Source of the DNA: Puccinia triticina
Taxonomy: Eukaryota > Basidiomycota > Pucciniomycetes > Pucciniales > Pucciniaceae
Length of the DNA: 64,000 nucleotides
Assembly (NCBI RefSeq): GCF_026914185.1
Contig: NC_070561.1
Coordinates: 2,542,001 to 2,606,000, forward strand
Direction of reading: 5' to 3'
Below, piece after piece: positions 49,371 to 60,351 of this stretch. Numbering within the stretch: the stretch's first letter is position 1; every line of letters starts with the position of its first letter. The position numbers and the translations under genes were made by a program. The notes under the pieces were generated by a model that saw only the letters and a list, made by a program, of their open reading frames with translations, had not been told where the DNA came from and searched no databases.

Positions 49371-50391
49371 GAGAATAACAAATTGGACCCAGGTACGGTT
49401 GGAACCCGGGTACTGGGTACATTTTTTTCCAAAAGCAGGGACTAAGTACCACACCCGGCACCGCCTGGCGGGTACCAGCGGTACTTGGGGCGGGTACCGG
49501 TGTTACTTTGTGCCTTTTTCTCACGTACTTGGCACATGGGACTGGGGAAACCGATTCCCAAAGTCCAGCTTGCCAAGAGGTATGTCTCTTGGCGAGCTGG
49601 TCAAAGTCCTGTATGGGTTCTGTGAACCCTCACTGGAAGGAACGGAGGGACGGAGGGCCAAAGGCCAGAAGTCTATAAAAAGAGTGTGAATTCCTAAGAT
49701 CGGCCAATAAGAGGAAGGAGAAGGATGAAGACCAGCTTGGGGGAGAAGAGAAGAGATGGGATCAAAACTATATAAAGCGGGAATACTATGTATAAGCATG
49801 AATAATAATGCTTCTATTACAACACAGCTTATGTAAGGGTGGAGCCTTGGTGAAACCCTTACAAGCCCAGCTTGCCAAGAGGTATGTCTCTTGGCAAGCT
49901 GGTCAAAGTCCAGCTCGCCTAGATGAATACACACCTCTCGGCGGACTGGGATTTGATCAGCTCACTGGGAAGGACACCCTCGGCGAGCTGGTGTAAAAAT
50001 TGAGCTTGCCAGGAGGTATGTATTCCTCTTGGCGAGCTGTACTTTGACCAGCTTGCCAAGAGACATACCCCTTGGCAAGATTTATTTCTCGCCAAGAGCT
50101 GTAGATTTCTCTTGGCGATCTGGTCAAAGTCCAGCTCGCCGGGAGGGATGCATTCCTCTCGGCAAGCTGGCACAAATCCATCTCGCCGAGAGGTGTGAAT
50201 TTCTCTTGGCGAGATGGTCAAATTCCGGCTCGCTGGGTGCAATGCATTAGGCACGGGCTCCAGCCCCTGCTGCATTGGGAGGAACTTGAGCAGGTACCCC
50301 CCCCCCCCCCCCCACTTTTCACAAAAAACAGACACCCAGCACCGTGCTGGCGGTGCTGGGTACCTAGCAACAGGTCCAAACTGTTATTCTC
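49371..50391. mobile_element. TA-flanked TIR element with hairpin array
   Basis: Ends GAGAATAACAAATTGGACC and GGTCCAAACTGTTATTCTC, flanked by TA at 49369-49370 and 50392-50393. Interior has GGGTACC/GGTACC-rich flanks, the hairpin array, and a poly-C run at about 50298. No transposase. Confidence 0.8.
49558..50235. repeat. Hairpin array (AGCTTGCCAAGAGG type)
   Basis: Units of the form CAGCTTGCCAAGAGG, loop TATGTAT-like, CCTCTTGGCAAGCTG, joined by GGTCAAAGTCC-like spacers; the clearest are at 50003-50042 and 50134-50175. Arms alternate CTCGCC/CTTGCC while staying complementary. A second block at 49558-49610 is separated by unrelated sequence. Confidence 0.85.
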
Positions 50392-50744
50392 TATGTTTCA
50401 AACACTTACACACAAAATCAAAACTCAACACAAAACAACTCTCTGAGGGGTCCTCTTTGGCCAAATAACCCCTGGTTGAAGTCTAGACTCCTCACTCATA
50501 ACACATTTTAGCTACTTCATTGCACCCACTTCATAACAACAGTTATCTTTTGAATATCACTACATTAAACCTGCCAATCTGAGATTGGGGAGCTTTTTTT
50601 AGTGTCTAGTGAACCAGGAAAGGCAGAGTTTTCATCATCCATCCCTTTCCACACTCAGAAAAAGTTTCTCAGGAACACTTTTGAGCTTTACAACAGAGAA
50701 TAAGTATATCAGATATTATTACCCCTCTGGTCATGGTTCAGGCA
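50392..50744. other. Spacer, no gene recognised
   Basis: No family motifs and no clear repeat structure seen. Confidence 0.35.
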
Positions 50745-50912
50745 GCCTATTTTCCAATTGGGTCAGCCTGCAACCCAACTAAGACGCCTCCAACAGTCAA
50801 TTTGGGTGTTTTTGGCGCCTAATAGGTTGGGTCAAACCAAGACCCAAACCAACCCAATGGGTTCAGGCACTGTTTTGCAACCCAAAACCGGCCCGTTTAC
50901 ACCCTGAATCTC
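50745..50912. repeat. Fold-back repeat with GGGTTGGGT/ACCCAACCC motifs
   Basis: TTGGGTCAGCCTGCAACCCAA at the left is matched by CCAACCCAATGGG and CAACCCAAAACCGGCCCG at the right. A short MITE-like inverted repeat. Confidence 0.5.
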
Positions 50913-50934
50913 CATAGGAGAGGGTTATGATTTA

Positions 50935-51150
50935 TGTCATACTTTTTTCCTGAGAGGTTGGGGCTTTTGCGGCTTTTTATGTTGAGGTTTTTGATGGCTG
51001 GGAAGATTGCCTCCTTGTCATTGATATACTCAATGGCTGGGAGGATCCCCTCCCACTCATTAATGAGCTTGCTGACTGTGGGTATCCCTCCTGGTCAGCA
51101 ATTGAGTGTATGTATTGCTGACCGGGAGGGATTTCTCATGGGCAGTGAGT
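50935..51150. repeat. Degenerate hairpin array (CTGGGAGG type)
   Basis: GGCTGGGAGGATCCCCTCCC and TGACCGGGAGGGATTTCTC are stem units near 51028 and 51120; flanked by GGTACCC-rich sequence to 51255 as at 51801-52573. Confidence 0.55.
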
Positions 51151-51282
51151 ATATCAGAGCGGGTACCCGCCCCTGCAGTAGGTACCCGGTACACCCACAC
51201 AGCACACGCCGGTGGGTGCAGGTTGCAGGTGTGATGGTCAAGAATGGGTACCCGTCTGAAAGAGGCCATCTCTAGACAAAAA

Positions 51283-52960
51283 AATGTTTTAGATGTGAAG
51301 ACACAATGGAATTCTACCTATCTGATGCTCAATTGAGCTGTTGAACTGAGAGAGGTTTGTGGAATTTTCTGTTATGGCTCTGAGCTTTCCAAATAGTTGC
51401 TCACCCCACCCCAGTTGAATGGCAGCAAGTATCCCAGCTGGTGCAGTTCTTGAAACCACTCCATGAAGCAACCAAATTCCTATGTTCTTTGAAATATCCA
51501 ACACTAAAAATGTCTCTGCCAATATATATATTGCTCATGTAAAAAATTAAGATACATAATCAGCTTGTTCCCGCTACTAAGAGTATGATTTCAAAACTCA
51601 CAAAATATCTACTAGTTGCTTTGGAGAAGACTGCACCTCTCTGTGCAATGGCACTCAATCCACCCATCAAGATGATTTATATTGAAAAGCAATGTGAGTT
51701 CATTCAACAAGAGATCTGCAAGCCTGAATTCAACCCATCATCAGTCCTATCCAAATTCAAATCTACCACATGGTATTATGATTTTAGGCAACCCAGATTA
51801 GAGCTGGGCCAAACAAACATGTTGCAGGTACCCGCTATCCGCTGGCAGGTACCCGCTATCTGCTGGCGGGTACCTGCCAGCGGGTGTCTGAGATTCTGGG
51901 TAAACTTTTGTGGGTACCTGGGTATTCAAAGTCACACCCGCCCATGGATGTATGGGCCGCAGCTGTGCACCATTGGGGAGTTTCACCGGCCCCCTTACTC
52001 ATTCCCCCCTCCATCGTCTGCCTGATCCCCCCAACAACCACCAGTACTGCACTTTCTGTATCCTCTGCTAAGCAATGGCTTGGCCAAGCAAGAGGCCCAG
52101 GTGTGGGCCAGCACAACAGGACAACAGCCAAGACCCCCAAGCATTCAAACAATGAACGCAAAGTTGACTGCTTTTGACTCTCCCAACACTGTCCTACAAT
52201 CTGAGACCTGCCAATTTTTGTGTAACAACATGATCCTGCATGTTTCATCCATGATTCATCAACGTCTGCACCCAATTGCTCAATTTCTTGACCTTGTGCG
52301 CCGGCTGTTGATCCACCTCTTGCAAGATTTGTACTTGAGTTCTCTTTGCTTGTGGCATGAACATCTCCTCCGCTCAATGGTGATAGTGGAGTGATCTACC
52401 ACTATCACCACATTGTCAAAACTATTATATGATGAAATACAAAGTGATTTTTGCCTGCTAAGTGTGTAATGAGTGGCAGGTACCTGCCAGAGTGAGCGGG
52501 TGCGGGTGCAGGTGAGGATGTCAGGTTTGGGTGAAAACAGTCCGCGGGTACCCGGGTGCAAAGCGCCCAGCTCTAACCTTGATCAAGCAACACAAGCAAA
52601 CCTCAGCCGCAACCAAAACAGATGAGCTCTATTATTGCCAACATTTTTGGATCCACAAATTCCACAAATCCCAAAAATAGCCTCAATTTGGAGATATTTC
52701 AATACCTGAAGGAAAATAACAAACCTGCAAATACTGTTGCAGCAAGATTTTGGTGTATCCCTCTCTTGCATAGCATCTTGCCATTCTGGCCACTAGTGCA
52801 CCTTCTGAGTGAGTAATTTTGCTATGCAAGCCAATTATTGGTCCTCAGCATGGCAGTCTTAGAGCTCAGTCATTGGAAAATCTCATTTGTCCCCAAGAGT
52901 GGTACCACTCAAATGGGATGTTGGACCCAATCCCATATGACAATGTACCTCAAGATGACA
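51283..52960 (+). pseudogene. hAT transposase remnant, second lineage
   Basis: 51283-51580 encodes, with stops and frameshifts, the hAT block around LDVKTQWNSTYLML and AVELREV. 51585-51790 encodes MISKLTKYLLVALEKTAPLC and NPPIKMIYIEK. After the insertion 51801-52573 it resumes at 52610 (IFQYLKENNKPANT), and the C-terminal ILAILATSAPSE lies at about 52775-52812. Different hAT lineage from 8936-12656. Termini not found. Confidence 0.75.
51801..52573. mobile_element. TA-flanked TIR element, GAGCTGGGC ends
   Basis: 773 bp; GAGCTGGGC at 51801 and GCCCAGCTC ending at 52573, TA on both sides. Subterminal GGTACCCGC repeats near both ends. Interrupts the hAT remnant. Confidence 0.8.
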
Positions 52961-53474
52961 TCAATTATGATTAGTTTTTATTGTATTTTTTCTCCGCTTC
53001 CTTCCTATTATCAAACACATGATCATAAAGTTCCTTCTGACCTCCCTTGTCTTTATGCCAATGGAGGTCATCAGACAACAACTTTGATAGATTCTGAATT
53101 GAATCGTGAGTTTTGCCTTGGAAGTGGCTACCTGTCGGGTATCCACCAACCTCTCGAGTCCAATACCCGACCAAAGAGGTTGGGTATTTCTTGGCAAAAT
53201 ACCGTCCTAGCCGGGTATACCCAACTACGCCGCGGTCGGGGCCCAGCCCTAGGCCACAAAAGACAGAGAAGAGCAAGACAAGTCTCATGGTCCAAAAGGC
53301 ATGTGCAGGGCCCTTAGGGAACACAGTCAAAATTGGAAAGGCACGAAATATTTTGGAAGATCAGAATCTCTCAGTTCAGTTTGGGGACATTAGTCCAAGT
53401 CCCTCCTTCCGAGGTCGCGCTTTGTGCAAGGGCGCTGGGCTTCCGATTCGTTCGCTAAATTCTGGGTCAAGAGA
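52961..53474. other. Spacer with GGGTAT-type repeats
   Basis: 53110-53250 has CGGGTAT/ATACCCG motifs and ends GGGGCCCAGCCC, reminiscent of the GAGCTGGGC family, but a paired terminus was not found. No gene recognised. Confidence 0.4.
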
Positions 53475-53610
53475 ACTGCGGGTCTCCCAGAAGTGATCAA
53501 GAGCTCAAAAAGCTAGATTTCCCTGCAAAAATCTAGACTTTTTGGGTCTAAACCAACATCTGCGGGGGTCCCAGATGGCACGGGAAGTCCTCCAGTAAGC
53601 CCGGGTTCGT
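53475..53610. repeat. Dispersed repeat, copy 1
   Basis: TTTCCCTGCAAAAATCTAGA, TTGGGTCTAAACCA and CACGGGAAGTCCTCCAGT match 56760-56840. Confidence 0.75.
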
Positions 53611-53647
53611 GGGCAGGTTAGCTGTCCGAGGCTATTTCAAGCGGCAG

Positions 53648-53832
53648 ACGCATTCGTTGGGTCAGCTGCAGGCTAGCTGATGTGAGAAATTTCAGGTTTA
53701 GGCTCACTAAATATAGCGAGCCCAAACCTGACATCAAGCCTAGGCTTACCCGGGATTTAGCCCGGACCGATGCGATTGCCAGTCGGGTCAAGTTGCCAAA
53801 AATCGGCAATTTAACCCGACGAATGCGAATGC
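53648..53832. mobile_element. Small TIR MITE
   Basis: CGCATTCGTTGGGT at the left pairs with ACCCGACGAATGCG at the right; interior shows nested inverted repeats (AGGTTTAGGCTC..GAGCCCAAACCT). No coding content. Confidence 0.65.
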
Positions 53833-55112
53833 TCTGAGAGTGATCTGCTACTATCTGGATTCCGGCTTCGGAAAGATGGCGAGCCTCAGGCTTGCGGGCA
53901 GATTCTCATTGCCCATCAGCTTCCGTAGACTGGTTTTAGAAATTCGTAAGATCCGATTAACCATGCATCTCTGCTGATGAAATAAGCCATTACCATCAGT
54001 CAGAGAAGTGCATAACTTTGGGCAATTTCCAAGTCAATCCGACCCGCGCGCCGTCTGGACCGGATGGATCTGCATCGATCGCTCCCGCCGTGTACAGGCC
54101 AGATGGCCCAGCTACACAGGCACATAAGCTCTTCATTCGCCCATGCTATTCCTGGCCCGGTCGTTCATTCTAGGCCAAAGTGACTCGAATTGAATGATGT
54201 CGATACAAGGCTGAGTTCTCCTTTTCCAACCAGCCTTCGCTACTCAGTAAACCATCTGGCCTGAACTTTGCGCCCAGTATTCATGCTACTAAACGTTTTC
54301 TTTCGCCGTCCTGTCTGCTATAAAAGGGACTCTCCTCTTCACTGCTTACATATTTATCTCACCGTCCCCTCTTCTTCGCACCACCCCAGCTTACTACGGT
54401 CTCTTTCTAGGTTCCTCCAAATTTCCAGTGCGCATTTTGTCCATCTTCTATGCGTATCCCTTTCCAAAAGCTGACCAGAATAACCCCATTTCGCCTGAAA
54501 GCTTAACCAAGCTGTCAATTCTCCACGCGTTTAGATATTCTATACCCCAAGCCATCAAGTATCAGACAATTCAGGAGAAACTCCTGCCACGCATTCACGT
54601 CATCCTCGGCAGCTTAGAATTAGCATTCGCTTCGGTGAGTACGCGCAAGTTGTACCCTCCTATAAACTTTTTTGCCTTATCACTATCTCGCTCGAATGAG
54701 CCTTGCTGGGCGAATCCCTCGTATAACTGGCGCATGTGGCCTGGTCTTTGATTTAAAAGCCCCTCTTCTCTTAGGCTACGTCGGACGCGTCCCCCTCATG
54801 TTAAGCCCTCAAAACAAGCCATCAAAGTTGTCCACAATCACCCAAACCCTAGAAAGGCAGATATATATTCCTTTCGCCACAGTCCGAAAAATCGAACACA
54901 TTACTTTAGACAAAAGCATTCATTCTTTATCCATTTCCTACATCAAAATCTGACTAATCGTCTTGAAGGCGCCCTCGATTGAATTTGTTCTATTGTGGAA
55001 TTATCTCGGACAGAGATAAATCACAATCCACCCTTATTATTCCCCTAAATTCTTGAGCACTCTGGACTAAGTGTTTCTTCCTCCTTTTTTTCAAGATCCC
55101 TCATTCATCACC
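53833..55112. other. Upstream region of the DPBB protein gene
   Basis: No gene recognised. CTATAAAAGGGACTCTCC at 54318 is a good TATA-like box followed by pyrimidine-rich DNA. It could drive a long or spliced 5' leader of the gene at 55113, or belong to an LTR remnant. Confidence 0.4.
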
Positions 55113-56203
55113 ATGCATACCACTCGAATGTCAACGTTAGGTTGTTTAGTTTTTACGTTTTCAATCTCGGCTCGATATGGCCACGCAGCAGACCTCCAAA
55201 ACTTCATCCCAGCTTCGCCTTCCCCAATGACCTCACCGACGACTGAGTTCCCTCAACAGTTGGATGCCACGTCGTTCCACGCCGCAATAATCCGCAAAGC
55301 AAGAAGGTCAGGCTCTTTATCCGTTGCCACCAATAATACCTCTTCGTTGGTGGTAAAGCCGCGATGGAAAAAGTGCTCCAGGGGCATCAAATCCAGGTAT
55401 TGCCGATCTTACCACCGAAACCTGAAAGATCGCAAATCGGCTTTGAAGAGCGACTCAAGTCTGAAGGTCGGGAATGTTAAAGCAGTCTCAATTCCCATAC
55501 CCGACGTTGCCGCCCCCGTCCCAGTCCCGAAGCTTGAAATCACGTCGACCCCCAGGGTCGAAGTTCCGTCGACCCCCAAAGTCGAAGTTCCGTCGACCCC
55601 CAAGGTCGAAGTTCCGTCGACCCCCTTGACCCCCAAACTCGAAGTCCCACCGATAGGACTCAGCACGAATTCCGGTGATGCTACTTGTAAGCTTCTTTTT
55701 GTCTTTCTCTTATTTTGATGCCTGTGAAGTGACTTACTTAATTCTTCATGAAACTTGCTTCTCGCGTAGACTACGGGACTGGTATGGGGGCCTGCGGAAT
55801 AGTCAGCAATGACAACTCCATGATCGCTGCCGCTTCTCATCTTTTATTCGATAGCTTTCCTGGTGCTACTGCCAACCCAAACATGAACCCGTTAGTGTCT
55901 CTTTTGTAAATATCAATACTTTGGGTGACTTAAAAAGATCTTTCCATTTTCTAGCATCTGCGGCAGAAAAGTCAAGGCTACGTATCAAGGCAAATCTGTG
56001 GTGGTCGAAGTGGTGGACCGCTGCACTGGATGCGCTTTGCATGATTTGGATTTCTCTCCTGCCGCGTTTGCTCAAATTGGCCCTATGGAGCGTGGTCGTC
56101 TGCATGGAATGACAGTCAGTTAAATGAAATATCGGCCTCGTTTCTGTAGGCATCGTTTCTAACACATTTTTTTTCTTTGACGATGCAGTGGGAATGGATG
56201 TAG
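55113..56203 (+). CDS. Secreted RlpA-like double-psi beta-barrel protein, 4 exons
   Basis: Exons 55113-55686, 55770-55890, 55955-56114 and 56189-56203 (TAG) give 289 aa, all phases consistent. An N-terminal signal peptide (about residues 1-25; a second Met at residue 6 is an alternative start) is followed by a low-complexity, basic region. Next comes a run of 8-residue repeats VEVPSTPK (24-nt tandem repeats at about 55556-55632). The C-terminal roughly 100 residues form an RlpA-like/barwin-like domain: GDATYYGTGMGACGIVSND, NPICGRKVKATYQGKSVVVE, VVDRCTGCALHDLDFSPAAF, ending in WEWM. Family members in fungi are extracellular and include wall-associated and protease-inhibiting proteins. The catalytic Asp of lytic transglycosylase relatives is not evident. 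A candidate apoplastic or wall protein; function not provable from sequence. Confidence 0.9.
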
Positions 56204-56713
56204 TCTCATTAGGGAGACCACCGAGGCCTACAGTTTCAACATCAGTACATTCTCTTTCAACTATTCGCGTCGGGGCTAGCTCCAACCAGCAGTAGCGGCA
56301 TCGAGTCATGCCACTAGCATTTTCCGTTCTTTTCAACTATCTTGGGGCTTTCAATCGGTAACATAACGTCAAACACCAAAACAGAAAAGATCTATTTTAT
56401 TTTTACTATCACACTCTTTTGCATTATTATTATCAGTTGTTATCTTATCTCCTTACCTCTGCACCGATTGATTCAAGACCTCCAGTCTTATCGCGTCTAT
56501 TATAGCAGTAAAATTTGTCATTTCTTTCTGGGCGATTTTTTTTTGTATACACACTTGCGCGATATCTTGACGAAATTGAACTGTATATTTTTTGAAACAA
56601 CTCTGAAAGAGCAAATAGAAATTTGTTTTCTGAGGTTTTCCGCTCATACTTCTGTTCAGCGTAGCATTCGGCTGCTAAAGAAGAGCTTGCTCACTCTTCT
56701 CTAATGGATGAAT
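56204..56713. other. 3' flank of the DPBB gene
   Basis: AT-rich, no recognised gene. Presumably holds the polyadenylation region. Confidence 0.4.
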
Positions 56714-57000
56714 TCCCATCAAGATCTGTGGGCTTCCCAGAAGAGATGTAGAGCCCAAAAGCCAGATTTCCCTGCAAGAATTTAGACTGTTTGGGTCTAA
56801 ACCATCATCTGCGGGGCTCACAGGCACGGGAAGTCCTCACTGGAGGACTTCCCGTCGCCTAAAAGGCTTGAGTTAGAGGAGGCCGCTAAACCTTGTTTGC
56901 TGGTTAAAACTCGATATCAATAAAATTTCACCAGCCAGTAAGGTTTAGCCTGTCCCTCTAGATTAAGCAATTTAGCCGACGGGAAGTCCTCCACTTCCCG
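56714..57000. repeat. Dispersed repeat, copy 2, with palindrome
   Basis: Shares blocks with 53475-53610 and 29440-29600. Centre is the palindrome GGGAAGTCCTCACTGGAGGACTTCCC (arms GGGAAGTCCTC) at about 56828. Confidence 0.75.
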
Positions 57001-57003
57001 TGA

Positions 57004-57100
57004 ATCTGGATTCTGGAATAAATCTGGAATTTCAGATTTTGCAGAGGAATCTGGAATTTCAGATTTTGCAGAGAAATCTGAAATTTAGGATTCTGGATCA
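57004..57100. repeat. Short tandem repeat GAATCTGGAATTTCAGATTT
   Basis: About three diverged copies of a 27-bp unit ending TTGCAGAG. Confidence 0.75.
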
Positions 57101-57799
57101 CTTTGGGGATCTATATTTCCATGTGAAATCTGAGCTCTGTTGCACCTCCCGTTGTGGTCCCGTTGTGGTGACACAAAGTGGTGCAGGTCTTGAAAGTGTT
57201 TGGGGCTGCGTGGAGTCCTGGAGTTTGGGGACTACGGATGTAACCGGGGGACATGCAACAGCTGACTACAGATCCAAGGGCGGCGGAGCACACAACTCAA
57301 GGTGGTGGTGCGTGGAGCTGGACTCAAACTAAGCAGGCCAGAACAGAGTGGCTAGCAGAGGTAGGTATTGGGGGAAGCTGTGACATCCAAGGTGGGCTAT
57401 GTCAGCAGGTGGAGGCAGTGAGTGGTATCCTAACATTGTAGACTATAAAGGGGTTTGGAAGCTAGGCACTATGAAAAAAACTCAAGAAACTGATTTCAGT
57501 TGACATGCAGTTACTATGCTAGTACTTTGATCAGTACCTGGATTCTTCCAGGGTTCTTCCAGCTTGCTTCCAGCCTAGCTCAGCATGGGCTGGTGCTAAG
57601 CCACAAGGCACAGCTCAGTGCTCAATTTTGAGCACTGTGCCTCCAGGTGTCCTCAGAAAATCAGCCTGGACAATGGGCTGCACAAGCCCATAGTGATTCC
57701 TGCAGCCTCATGGACACATCCCTCCCAGCAAAGAAGCCACCCACTTTGACTGGGTACAAGCGCGTCAACCGGGAGCAATTCCTCCCGGCCAACATAATT

Positions 57800-58262
57800 A
57801 CATGATGACTGGCACACCCCGGTCATCAAGTGGGTCTCAGCTCTCTTGATGACTGGTATTTTCCAGTCATCAAGAGGGTCTCAGCCCTCTCAATGACCGG
57901 CACACGCCAGTCAGCAAGAGGGTCTGAGCCCTCTTGATGACCGGAACATAACAGTCATCAAGAGGGTCCCAGCACTGTTGATGACCAGCAATTGAGAGGG
58001 CTGAGACCCACTCAATGACCAGTGTATTTGGGTCATTGAGAGGGCTCAGACCCTCTTGCTGACTGGCGTGTGCCGGTCATTGAGACGTCTGAGACCCTCT
58101 TGATGACTGCAACATATCGGTCATGAAGAGATCTCAGCCCTCTCAATGACTGGAACATACCAGTCATGAAGAGATCTCAGCCCTCTCAATTGCCGGTCAT
58201 CAACAGGGCTGGAACCCTCTTGATGACCATTATGTTCTGGTCATCAAGAGGGCTGAGAGCCA
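57800..58262. repeat. Hairpin array (GGTCATCAAGAGGG type)
   Basis: About ten stems such as CCAGTCATCAAGAGGG, loop TCTCAG, CCCTCTCAATGACCGG. Arms switch between ATCAAG and ATTGAG with the partner arm usually still pairing. The two halves of the array are in opposite order around about 57985. Confidence 0.85.
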
Positions 58263-58284
58263 CCAGATGAACCGCAGTTGACTA

Positions 58285-58545
58285 TTACATTATCCTGTCA
58301 ATCGGGAGGGAGCCCTCCGGGTCAACTGGTCTGTCGACTGGGAGGGAGCCCTCCCGGTCAACTGGTCTGTCGACTGGGAGGGAGCCCTCCCAGTCAACTG
58401 GTCTGTCTACCAGGAGGGAGCCCTCCGGGTCAAATGGTCTGTTGACCGGGAGGAGCCCTCCGTGTTGACTGGGCGGGATTCCCCCGGCAAACTGTTGTGT
58501 ATAGTCATTGACCAGGAGGGATTCCTCCAGGTCAACTGGATGTGC
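58285..58545. repeat. Hairpin array (GACTGGGAGGGAGCCCTCC type)
   Basis: Tandem units of about 46 bp, GGTCAACTGGTCTGTCGACT followed by GGGAGGGAGCCCTCCC; four near-perfect copies then diverged ones (CAGGAGGGATTCCTCCAGG). Confidence 0.9.
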
Positions 58546-58826
58546 ATGCATCCTGACCCGCGCAGGTATGGCCTGGGCGCCTATGACCCCCTTGTTGACT
58601 GGGCCAGAGGGGCTGATCTTCACTGAGATTTGACAGGGCTCAGTCTGTGCACCTCATTCCAATCAGTCTAGTGCATTGTGCACTAGACTTAAGCTAAGGA
58701 ACTTCCAAATATTCCAGGGTGTACCACCCTTGGATTAATTTGTCTGAGCCTGATATCAACTAGAAATCAACTCGAGTATGCTGCATGTCAACTGGCAGCA
58801 GTTTCTTGAGTTTTTTCATAGTGAGG

Positions 58827-59708
58827 GAGATAGGAGTTTGACAGCGGAGATAACAGGCACTGCCAGCATAATTGGCTGTATTGAAGACTAAGTTATCCCA
58901 TTTAAACTGGGATGCACTCAACCAATTTGAAATGGTTTGATATCAACCAATGAAATATTGTCAGGCTTGGGGAAGCCAAGAATTAATACTTCTTCTAGCT
59001 ACACCGTCAAAAGGGATTTTTAACGGAGGGGCCAGGAGCGCCTGGGGTATTTAAGTGCCCTCTTGGGTACTACAGGGCCTGCTTAGCAAGGGTACTTGAG
59101 TGCCTGTACGTCTGGGGCCTTCAAAGCAGGTGTGTTTGAGCTATAAAGTTCCCAGGAAGATTTCAGATAGATCCAATAGATTATTAATGAAAATAGCTGA
59201 CTCACTCGGAAGAGGGAATCCTGAGGCAAAGGCAGGAATCAAGTCAGATTTCAGCAAAGAGCAGCGGGCGATTTGGTGATTTATATAGGCTAGCGGCGTA
59301 GAATGTCTGCTCACCACAGCACAAGCGGAAATGCAGTGGGGTGGCTGAGCAAATGCTCAGTCTACATATCCAAACAGACAACAAGCATGCGTGCTTATGC
59401 GTCTTATATGTAGGTTGAGGAAAACCTTGAATGTACAGCTAAGAAAATCACCCGGAAAGTTGGCAAATGGGGAAGCTGCAGGACCAAGGACTTGTCACAG
59501 GGACAAGGGAACTGGGGCTCAAGCCACGCTGCGGGCACGTGGACTTATTGGAACAGTTGGAGTAGGACTTTGGCGGGACGCATGGAAGGACTGAATAGTG
59601 CGGACTGGCACCAGGTGAACTGGGGCAGTGGAAGCAGATGACGTTGGGGTGGATGCGCCAGGTAGAGATTGGGGTTGGAGGCTAGTAAGAGGGTGCGGCA
59701 GAACAGGT
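58827..59708. other. Spacer, no gene recognised
   Basis: Short frames only; no family motifs. Confidence 0.35.
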
Positions 59709-60175
59709 GTTGGAGATTTGCTAGGCTGGGAAGTGATGCATGCGGAGTTTGGAAAGTGCAGGAAAGGAAGGACACGGGCAACATTGGCTGGGAGCGGAGT
59801 TATGCAAGTGGAGGGAGTGGAGGAACAGGGACCTTTGGGGGGCTTTTCTCTCACTTCTTTGTCTATCATTTTATATACTACTCATCTTATGGTATTATTG
59901 TGATTACTAATATACTTGCAAAGCTTTGGTGTATTGCTGCATCATGGAGAGTTTTTACCCCCCCCAATATTCTTACTTACTTGAGGAGTTTTGCTGTGTG
60001 CAAGCAGAACAGCTGAATCTTATGCAGACTAGACGGATCATATCAGGCTCATAGCGGAGTGCTGAAGAGGTCTATACATTGCGGAAACCCAGAGCCAATA
60101 ACCATTCAAACCCGGAGTTATATAGGAAAGGAGGCCTAGCGCCACTTCTCATCAGGTGGCACACTTTATTTTGAC
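59709..60175. repeat. Tandem duplication, copy 1
   Basis: 467-bp unit; its second copy is 60176-60351 plus 61941-62232. Copy 1 keeps the uninterrupted site ATACTACT where copy 2 carries a hAT MITE. Confidence 0.85.
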
Positions 60176-60351
60176 ATTGGAGAGGTACTAGGTTTGGAAG
60201 CAATGCATGCAGAGTTTTGGCGAGTGCGGGAAAGGAAGGACATGGGCAATGTTGGCTGGGAGCGGAGTTATACGGGTGGAGGGAGTGGAGGAACGGGGAC
60301 CTTTTTGGGGGCTTTTCTCTCACTTCTCTATCTATCAGGGGGGATACTACC

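Larger units (their letters stand above)
57467..58823. mobile_element. CACTA-like element E3 with two hairpin arrays
   Basis: Ends CACTATGAAAAAAACTCAAG and its inverse CTTGAGTTTTTTCATAGTG; AGG duplicated at 57464-57466 and 58824-58826. Subterminal AAGAAACTG..CAGTTGACATGCAG matches the organisation of E1/E2 (AGAAACTGCTTGCAGTTGA). No transposase. Confidence 0.9.

Noticed and set aside
50296..50315. Poly-C run (also at 36655)
   Set aside because: Simple homopolymer; length probably unreliable and no functional context.
38025..58545. CRISPR-like array interpretation of the hairpin arrays
   Set aside because: Genome is eukaryotic, spacers are not unique, and repeats are inverted units without nearby cas genes.
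58285..58623. 112-aa minus-strand frame with DRPVDREGSLPV repeats
   Set aside because: Pure translation of the 46-bp hairpin-array unit.
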